A stretch of 20,402 nt of DNA from JBEKYD01 sp049509915 (GTDB lineage Bacteria > Acidobacteriota > Terriglobia > Bryobacterales > Bryobacteraceae), in contig JBEKZL010000131.1 in assembly GCA_049509915.1 (NCBI GenBank), positions 1 to 20,402 on the forward strand, in the 5' to 3' direction. Of the stretch, positions 16,101 through 20,402 are shown piece by piece. Below the pieces are notes generated by a model that was not told where the DNA came from, did no database searches, and saw only the letters and a list, made by a program, of their open reading frames with translations. The translations under genes and the position numbers were made by a program. Within the stretch, counting starts at the first letter, position 1. Each line of letters starts with the position of its first letter.

Positions 16101-16280
16101 CTACTTCTCGAACACCTTTTCAATCTGGCCGACCTTCTTCTGGACTTTGCCGGCGAGTGCCTCGTTTTGGCCTTCGGCCTCCAGGTTGGGGTTATTCGTG
16201 ACCTGCCCTGCCTTCTCTTTGATGTTACCTTTTACCTCATGAACCTTGCCTTCGATTTGATCCTTCGTGCTCTGTGCCAT
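16101..16280 (-). CDS. csbD: CsbD family stress-response protein, 59 aa
   Basis: The product begins MAQSTKDQIEGKVHEVKGNI, continues KEKAGQVTNNPNLEAEGQNE and ends ALAGKVQKKVGQIEKVFEK. It is the hydrophilic, lysine/glutamate-rich CsbD (YjbJ-like) fold, with the conserved GKVHEVKGNIKEKAGQ and NLEAEGQ motifs. The ribosome-binding site AAAGGAAA is close to the ATG at 16280. CsbD proteins are abundant and induced by general stress in several bacteria (sigma-B dependent in Bacillus), but their molecular role is unknown. It precedes the DUF3309-like gene on the same strand and diverges from the Lmo0937-like gene. Confidence 0.92.
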   Translation of the reverse strand: MAQSTKDQIEGKVHEVKGNIKEKAGQVTNNPNLEAEGQNEALAGKVQKKVGQIEKVFEK

Positions 16281-16587
16281 TCGTTTCCTTTCCCTTCTTG
16301 GCCAAGAGGCGCCTGCTCACTCGATGCCGTATCCATCCAGCGCCGGCCACAACGAAGATTGCCGACGACCTCTTACGCCTGAGACTGGAGCAATTCAGCG
16401 CCCAAACCCCGGCGAATCGATCTATCTGGAATCGGCTGGTTTCTGGACCACCAGAGCGCCCCGAAGCTTCGTCTGCGAGTTGTTTTGGGTCCGATCAGCC
16501 GGCAAGAGTTGCATGTTAACGCGTGCGATTTGAGGACGACATTGGCGGGTATCGTGCTGTGAGAGTGTCTGAGGAAGGAGAGTTTAA
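16281..16587. promoter_or_regulatory. Divergent control region between csbD and the Lmo0937-like gene
   Basis: No gene is convincing in these 307 bp; the open frames read through it have arginine/proline-rich, family-free translations. It separates two outward-facing small stress genes and contains both ribosome-binding sites (AAAGGA on the minus strand near 16285-16292, and AAGGAG at 16575-16580 on the plus strand). I could not identify a convincing -35/-10 pair, so shared stress-sigma control is inference only. Confidence 0.45.
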
Positions 16588-16737
16588 ATGTTTCTAACGC
16601 TGTTCTTTGTTTTGCTTGTCCTGTGGATGCTGGGGTTCTTGGCGTTCCATGTTGCCGGTGGGCTGATTCATCTTTTGCTGATCGTAGCGGTGATTTCTTT
16701 GCTGGTGCACCTCTTTAGGGGCAGTAGCTTGGCTTGA
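16588..16737 (+). CDS. Lmo0937-like small membrane protein, 49 aa
   Basis: The gene encodes MFLTLFFVLLVLWMLGFLAF, then HVAGGLIHLLLIVAVISLLV and HLFRGSSLA. This is the two-helix Lmo0937-type pattern, with W-x-L-G-F and a central H-x-x-G-G-x-I-H turn followed by a second hydrophobic helix and a basic end. AAGGAG (16575-16580) stands 7 nt before the ATG, an ideal site. It is predicted to be a membrane peptide; function is unknown. Such peptides recur beside CsbD, Dps and other stress genes in soil bacteria, and that is exactly the setting here. Confidence 0.88.
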   Translation: MFLTLFFVLLVLWMLGFLAFHVAGGLIHLLLIVAVISLLVHLFRGSSLA

Positions 16738-17040
16738 AAGCGGGGGCGCCGGGGGCACCCAGCGAACTCCGAAGCCGGAGCGACTAGGCCCGTCTTGCCT
16801 GATGACCTTTGGGTGCCGCTTCGGGACGGCACCCCCCATGAAGCTGAACCGGCAGAGCGTTCGCCAGGCGGGTGCATCGTTCCGAAACGCTGAACTTGCG
16901 CGCTTTCCGGTCCCTTCCCCAAGGAAGTTCACCAACTCGCGGGCTCCCTCCCCGTATGTCCAGGTTATGCAGTGCGGCCCATCCTTTCACCTGTGCGCGT
17001 CGTGGCGCGCCCGGCAAGACTGGAGCTCTGTTCGGTGGCC
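16738..17040. other. 303-bp gap between convergent genes, with one strong hairpin
   Basis: Frames through this stretch are short and basic and resemble no family. GGGTGCCG (16811-16818) and CGGCACCC (16827-16834) form a perfect 8-bp GC stem around an 8-nt loop containing TTCG. A third copy of GGCACCC lies near 16754-16760. It separates the Lmo0937-like gene (+) from dps (-), so transcription from both sides should end here. Confidence 0.45.
16811..16834. terminator. Perfect 8-bp hairpin, possible bidirectional terminator
   Basis: The stem GGGTGCCG/CGGCACCC with loop CTTCGGGA sits between convergent transcription units. It is stable, but no T-run follows on either strand, so termination by this element is uncertain. 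Confidence 0.35.
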
Positions 17041-17622
17041 TTAGGCGTGAGCCTTAGCGACCGAACGCGCAGATTCTTCGTCTTTGTCGGCGATTCCTGC
17101 ACCTACGAGGTGTTCGGATACAAACCAGACTTGAAGCTCGTTCACACGAAGAACATCGCTGACCAGCAAGTCATTGGTCCCATCGTCGCCGCCCGCCGCC
17201 GCGGCATGAGCCGCCTCGCGGGTTGCACCGATGATCAGTTCGTGAGCCTGCACCAAACGGAACAACTGGACGGTAACGTCTTCTCGGCCCCGCGGCGGGC
17301 GGGCAATGCGCGTTGTCTCGGCAACATCTTGAGCCATGGCGATGGCGACTCCACCCAGGGTCTGAATGCGTTCGGCCAGCGCATCGACAATCCCGGCCTG
17401 TTCGCCGAAGTGTTTGTCATAGAGGAGATGGAGTTGGTAAAACGTGGGGCCCGAGACCTGCCAATGGTGCTTTTTGTACATATCGCGCAGGGTCATCGTA
17501 TCGGCGAGAAGTTGATTGAGGCCGTCGACGCTGGTCAAGCGAACCTTATGATCGAGCGATAGGGGACGGTTTACCACGGTTCCATATTCTTGGATTTCAG
17601 TTTTCGAAAGATCGGGTTTCAT
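17041..17622 (-). CDS. dps: Dps-family DNA-binding ferritin-like protein
   Basis: The 193-residue product carries the Dps ferroxidase signature: KKHHWQVSGPTFYQLHLLYD followed by KHFGEQAGIVDALAERI. Aligning by eye with E. coli Dps, the intersubunit iron ligands are H53, H65, D69, D80 and E84, all present. Dps forms a 12-subunit shell that oxidises iron with peroxide and protects DNA in the cytoplasm. The N-terminal tail (about 30 residues) has a few basic residues; the C-terminal extension (DKDEESARSVAKAHA) is longer than in short Dps proteins and mixed in charge, so DNA binding is not assured. The ATG is clear but the Shine-Dalgarno sequence is weak. It diverges from the acidic 94-residue protein with 88 bp between them. 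Confidence 0.93.
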   Translation of the reverse strand: MKPDLSKTEIQEYGTVVNRPLSLDHKVRLTSVDGLNQLLADTMTLRDMYKKHHWQVSGPTFYQLHLLYDKHFGEQAGIVDALAERIQTLGGVAIAMAQDVAETTRIARPPRGREDVTVQLFRLVQAHELIIGATREAAHAAAAGGDDGTNDLLVSDVLRVNELQVWFVSEHLVGAGIADKDEESARSVAKAHA

Positions 17623-17710
17623 AATCGTTCTGGCCTAAAGCACGCCGAGGGCCGTCCGGAATTTCACCGGCGAGTGCGAGCATTGGCAGGTCACGTGCGA
17701 AAGAAAGCGC
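17623..17710. promoter_or_regulatory. Divergent control region between dps and the acidic small protein gene
   Basis: These 88 bp lie between the two outward-facing start codons, so promoters for both genes should lie here or within the opposite coding region. The AT content is not high and no clear -35/-10 pair or regulator palindrome was recognised. Confidence 0.4.
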
Positions 17711-17995
17711 ATGAAGAAACACGGCGATAAAGGAACCCAAACATACAGTACCGTTTCGAGTGGAGAAAGAAGGGCTGGTGAAGGGTCCGGCGGCCAGTCC
17801 GGGGACACTCAGGGGTTGTCGGACGTCGCGGAGTCTGGCGCTGAGAGCGTCGAAGAACTGCTTGAGGAGGGTCAATCGTTCGAGGCCGAAGCGATCGGCG
17901 GCGTGGAGGATGCGCCCGATGCAGACGTGGCTGAAGTTCACACGAAACAAGTTCCGGAGGACGATGTGCCCTCCGAATACCAGGATAGAGATTAG
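17711..17995 (+). CDS. Small acidic hydrophilic protein of unknown function, 94 aa
   Basis: The product starts MKKHGDKGTQTYSTVSSGER and then becomes glycine/serine-rich (GEGSGGQSGDTQGLSD) and strongly acidic (SVEELLEEGQSFEAEAIGGV, then EDAPDADVAEVHTKQVPEDD). It has no signal peptide, membrane segment or cysteine, and much of it may be disordered. I do not recognise a named family. It looks real because the composition is coherent and low in the Arg/Pro/Cys bias of shadow frames, and because it sits in a stress cluster with a terminator-like hairpin immediately behind. A competing minus-strand frame covers the same bases but overlaps the ends of both dps and the OmpA-like gene and reads like a shadow. 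The ribosome-binding site is weak (AAAGAAAG). Confidence 0.75.
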   Translation: MKKHGDKGTQTYSTVSSGERRAGEGSGGQSGDTQGLSDVAESGAESVEELLEEGQSFEAEAIGGVEDAPDADVAEVHTKQVPEDDVPSEYQDRD

Positions 17996-17999
17996 CCCG

Positions 18000-18029
18000 C
18001 GGGGGTCGGACAGCGGGCGCCGGCCCCCG
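18000..18029. terminator. Strong hairpin between convergent small-protein and OmpA-like genes
   Basis: CGGGGGTCGG (18000-18009) pairs with CCGGCCCCCG (18020-18029): ten pairs, one of them a T-G wobble, around a 10-nt loop. It begins 5 bp after the acidic protein's stop and ends 19 bp before the OmpA-like gene's stop, so it could end transcripts from both sides. Only a short TATT follows, so an intrinsic mechanism is not certain. Confidence 0.55.
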
Positions 18030-18047
18030 TATTGCGTCGCCTTCCGA

Positions 18048-19895
18048 TTACCTGTTTTCGATCGGCGAGCCGGTCTCCGTGCCAATTACATCGCCGGAGA
18101 TGACGATTTCCACGCGCCGGTTCTGTTGGCGTCCCGCCGCGGTTTCATTGGAAGCCACCGGCTGAGTCTTTCCGAATCCCTTGGAGGTGACGGAACCTGC
18201 CGCCATTCCTTCCTGTGTGAGGTAGTCGCGGACGGCGCCGCCGCGCTGCTCGGACAGCTTCTGATTGTACTCATCGCCGCCAACGCTATCTGTGTAACCG
18301 TCGACTTCAAGGCTCAGGCCGGGGTGCCCTTCGACGATGCCAGCCACCTTCGCCAGCTTTTCGCGCGCCAGGGGCCGCAGCGAAAACTTGGCTGTGTCGA
18401 AAAGAACGTCCGACATGTTGACGATCAGGCCTCGCGCGGTGTCGCGAGTCTGTAGAACGGCGTTGAACTGGGTCAGCAACTGAGCCCGCAGGTCCGATTT
18501 GTCCGTTTCCGCCTGCGCCTTCTCCTTTGCCGCGCGGTCGAGGTCGGCCTGGGCACTGGCCCGCTGCGCATCGTTCTCGCGCTTCAGCCGGTCCACCTCG
18601 GTTTGGGCGACAGCGGTTGCAGCGTCGTTCGCTCGTTTCAACCGATCGGCTTCGGTCTGGGCGGCGGCCGCCGCAGCGTCATTAGCGAGTTTTAATCGAT
18701 CAGCTTCGTTCGCCGCGGCAGTCGCCTGGGCTGCATTGTCGCGCAGTGCCGTCTCCATCTTGGCGTCGTTTTCGCGTTTGAGGCGATCGGCTTCGTCCTG
18801 CGAAGCGGCCACCTGGGCTGCGTTGTCACGCTTGGCACGATCGGCTTCGGTCTGAGCGGCAAGCATCTTGGCGTCGTTTTCGCGCTTCACGCGGTCGGCT
18901 TCAGACTGCGCGGCAACCTGCGCCGCGTCCGCGGCCTGGGTTACACGCGCGGCGTCGGCTTGCGCGGCGGCGCGTTCGCCTTCCGCATGCGACTCACGAT
19001 CCGCCGCTGCCTGGCGCTCGTTGGCCAACGTCTCCTCATCGATTTTCTTAACCGTTATGATGCGGGCGTCCTCGGCCATTTGTACGGCTTCACGGGCCAC
19101 CGTGTCGATCGGCTTCGCTCCCGCCTTACCTGTCAGGTAGCCTTCGGCATTCTCCAGCCCCTGGACGGCCTTTTGGAAGGTCTCGGGGGCGTACCTGTCG
19201 GCGCCGGTCCAGCGTGCAATCCGGACGGCGTTACGCGCCTCGTAGAGATCGAGCGGCACCTTCGAGTTCAGTTCCTCCGGGCGGACCTCGGCGGGGTTCA
19301 CGTTCAAAGTGTACTGGCCCCGCTGCAAGAGTTCGAACTTGGCGTCGACCTGCTCGATGGTTCCAGTGGTGTCTTGCCGGACGAAGTTCTCCATGACCAC
19401 GACGTCACTGGGTCGGGTTACGGCGAAATAGGGTTCCGCGGTTACAATCAAGCCGAACGACTGCAACTCCGTGGTGGCATCCAGCTTGCTTTTGTCCCCG
19501 TTTAAGATCACTTCACCAACGTTGGTGGCACGGCCCTCCGGGGTGACGGCCCACATCACGTAAGTCAAGTACTCGGGACCGAACCTGGTGGCGGGCTGAA
19601 GTCTTTCCATGCGCGCGTCTATCTTGGTGACGCCTTGCTTACTCTCGACACTGGCTTCGCCGCGAGCCTCCTCTAAGAGCGGCGTTCCTCGGAAACCGAT
19701 CTTCGTCGATCCGCTGCGGTGGTTGTAGTTGATTGCTTTTGTGGTCCGCTCGACCACGGTGATGCGATAAATGGGCATCGCGCCCGCGGCCATTCTAGTC
19801 GCATTTTCGGTTGACTGCTGGACCGGGTTTGGAGCTTGCGGCGACTGGGCCGCCATAAGTCCACATACCGTCAGGAACGCTCCGACGAACTTCAT
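18048..19895 (-). CDS. OmpA-like peptidoglycan-binding protein with long repeat coiled coil
   Basis: The 615-residue envelope protein has a short Sec signal (MKFVGAFLTVCGLMAA). C11 does not sit in a standard lipobox, so lipidation is unlikely. Residues about 40-275 are a beta-rich region of unknown fold. Residues about 285-470 form an Ala/Glu/Asp/Arg-rich coiled coil with 18-residue repeats (QTEADRLKRANDAATAVA type). Residues about 490-600 are an OmpA C-terminal domain (MSDVLFDTAKFSLRPLA, VDGYTDSVGG, NQKLSEQRGGAVRDYL), in which D536 and R551 keep the 15-residue spacing of the diaminopimelate-binding pair. No OmpA beta-barrel is evident, so it probably links peptidoglycan to something at the outer membrane or in the periplasm. 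AAAGGTG provides a good ribosome-binding site. The gene follows the DksA-like gene on the same strand after 224 bp. Confidence 0.88.
   Translation of the reverse strand: MKFVGAFLTVCGLMAAQSPQAPNPVQQSTENATRMAAGAMPIYRITVVERTTKAINYNHRSGSTKIGFRGTPLLEEARGEASVESKQGVTKIDARMERLQPATRFGPEYLTYVMWAVTPEGRATNVGEVILNGDKSKLDATTELQSFGLIVTAEPYFAVTRPSDVVVMENFVRQDTTGTIEQVDAKFELLQRGQYTLNVNPAEVRPEELNSKVPLDLYEARNAVRIARWTGADRYAPETFQKAVQGLENAEGYLTGKAGAKPIDTVAREAVQMAEDARIITVKKIDEETLANERQAAADRESHAEGERAAAQADAARVTQAADAAQVAAQSEADRVKRENDAKMLAAQTEADRAKRDNAAQVAASQDEADRLKRENDAKMETALRDNAAQATAAANEADRLKLANDAAAAAAQTEADRLKRANDAATAVAQTEVDRLKRENDAQRASAQADLDRAAKEKAQAETDKSDLRAQLLTQFNAVLQTRDTARGLIVNMSDVLFDTAKFSLRPLAREKLAKVAGIVEGHPGLSLEVDGYTDSVGGDEYNQKLSEQRGGAVRDYLTQEGMAAGSVTSKGFGKTQPVASNETAAGRQQNRRVEIVISGDVIGTETGSPIENR
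18552..18908 (-). repeat. Degenerate 54-bp tandem repeats coding an 18-residue coiled-coil unit
   Basis: Protein residues 330-448 of the OmpA-like protein hold six full units of 18 residues of the form (Q/A)-x-E-(A/V)-D-R-x-K-x-x-(N/D)-A, starting at residues 330, 348, 366, 395, 413 and 431. A shortened 11-residue unit lies at residues 384-394 (bases 18714-18746). The copies are clearly related but diverged at third codon positions, indicating old duplications under protein-level selection. Confidence 0.85.
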
Positions 19896-20119
19896 GTTTT
19901 CACCTTTCTATTCTTTTCGACCGCTATAACAGTGCACGGTTGGCACCATCTCCGGCTTCCGAACACGGAGCGCCGGCGCGGCCATGCAGACAAAGGGGGT
20001 TGTGGGGAGATTCCGGCATCGCGTCAGGTCTGCCGCGTCCGGCGCGGATTCAATCGGCCCGCGGCAAATGCAAGTTCTGTTGAGAAAGTGCAGGTATTGC
20101 TGGTGAAGGAGCCGGAACC
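19896..20119. other. 224-bp intergenic region upstream of the OmpA-like gene
   Basis: It lies between the stop of the DksA/TraR-like gene and the start of the OmpA-like gene, both on the minus strand. It carries the latter's ribosome-binding site (AAAGGTG near 19902-19908) and presumably its promoter. The frames through it are GC-rich shadows. Nothing further was recognised. Confidence 0.4.
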
Positions 20120-20402
20120 TTACGCGGCCCTGTCGTCAGCGTCGCCGAGAGGTTCGGTTGAGTCCCGCATGTTATCGGCGGCCTCCTGGCACTGGATACA
20201 ACGCGACGCCCATGGCAGGGCCATGAGGCGCTTTGGGCTGATCGGCGATTCGCATTCCATGCAGGTTCCAAAGCTCCCGGCGTGAATCCTTGCCAACGCA
20301 GCTTTCACGTGACGCAGCATGGCGGATTCGCGGTCCACGTTTCGAATCGCCAGATCCCTTTCCGACGCATACTGAATCTCATCCATTTGATCCGCGCTCT
20401 TC
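20120..20402 (-). CDS. DksA/TraR-family C4 zinc-finger protein (5' end outside window)
   Basis: The visible part is an N-terminal helical stretch (ERDLAIRNVDRESAMLRHVK, ALARIHAGSFG) followed by a C4 zinc finger, C-M-E-C, 17 residues, C-I-Q-C, with SPKRLMALPWASRC between. This is the zf-dskA/TraR signature; full DksA binds RNA polymerase in the secondary channel and acts with ppGpp, while short TraR-like proteins can act alone. An ATG at 20386 gives 88 residues, but the frame stays open upstream to the window edge (K-S-A-D-Q before that Met), and relatives usually have more N-terminal coiled coil, so the true start probably lies outside. The protein-specific target is unknown. The stress setting fits a transcriptional regulator of stress or starvation. 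Confidence 0.88.
   Translation of the reverse strand, partial: KSADQMDEIQYASERDLAIRNVDRESAMLRHVKAALARIHAGSFGTCMECESPISPKRLMALPWASRCIQCQEAADNMRDSTEPLGDADDRAA

Noticed and set aside
16267..16533. An 88-residue plus-strand frame between csbD and the Lmo0937-like gene
   Set aside because: It begins inside csbD on the opposite strand, has no ribosome-binding site and its translation is not family-like.
17597..18085. A 162-residue minus-strand frame covering the acidic small protein
   Set aside because: It overlaps the 5' part of dps and the 3' end of the OmpA-like gene on the same strand and has no ribosome-binding site or family motif; the plus-strand acidic frame is more coherent.
18552..18908. 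The regular repeats as a CRISPR array or satellite
   Set aside because: The repeat period is 54 bp without unique spacers, the copies are diverged at third codon positions, and they encode an unbroken coiled coil within a protein gene.

Overview
The window reads as a chromosomal segment of a high-GC, diderm, soil-type bacterium, most likely an Acidobacteriota of the Solibacter/Bryobacter kind. This is inferred from the very large Oar-type TonB-dependent receptor with an N-terminal carboxypeptidase-regulatory-like domain and from the set of small stress proteins. No rRNA, tRNA, transposase, integrase, phage gene or CRISPR array was found.

Region 1 (1-3896): an AT-rich leader of about 290 bp precedes a 1163-residue outer-membrane receptor on the + strand. 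It ends at a GC-rich hairpin shared with the convergent next operon. Region 2 (3898-7146): glcE and glcF, two subunits of glycolate oxidase, overlap on the - strand, with no glcD beside them. A DUF72 gene diverges from glcE. Region 3 (7147-8550): a 661-bp stretch without a convincing gene is followed by a secreted SYLF/Ysc84 protein and a clear hairpin terminator.

Region 4 (8568-15836): four + strand genes encode glucan phosphorylase, a PPK2 polyphosphate kinase, a P3A-like P-type ATPase and an NRAMP-family transporter. The middle pair is only 10 bp apart. Together they suggest mobilisation of carbon and phosphate reserves linked to ion transport. Region 5 (15880-20402) is a compact stress and envelope cluster: a DUF3309-like membrane peptide and CsbD (-), an Lmo0937-like membrane peptide (+), Dps (-), an acidic 94-residue protein of unknown function (+), an OmpA-like protein with an 18-residue repeat coiled coil (-) and a DksA/TraR zinc-finger protein (-) running off the end. 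Three of these genes (50, 59 and 49 aa) are very short and were read directly from the bases.

There is no sign of a defence system or mobile element. The points most worth following are the repeat architecture of the OmpA-like protein, the altered metal site of the NRAMP protein beside the P-type ATPase, the unknown acidic protein that diverges from Dps, and glcEF without an adjacent glcD.
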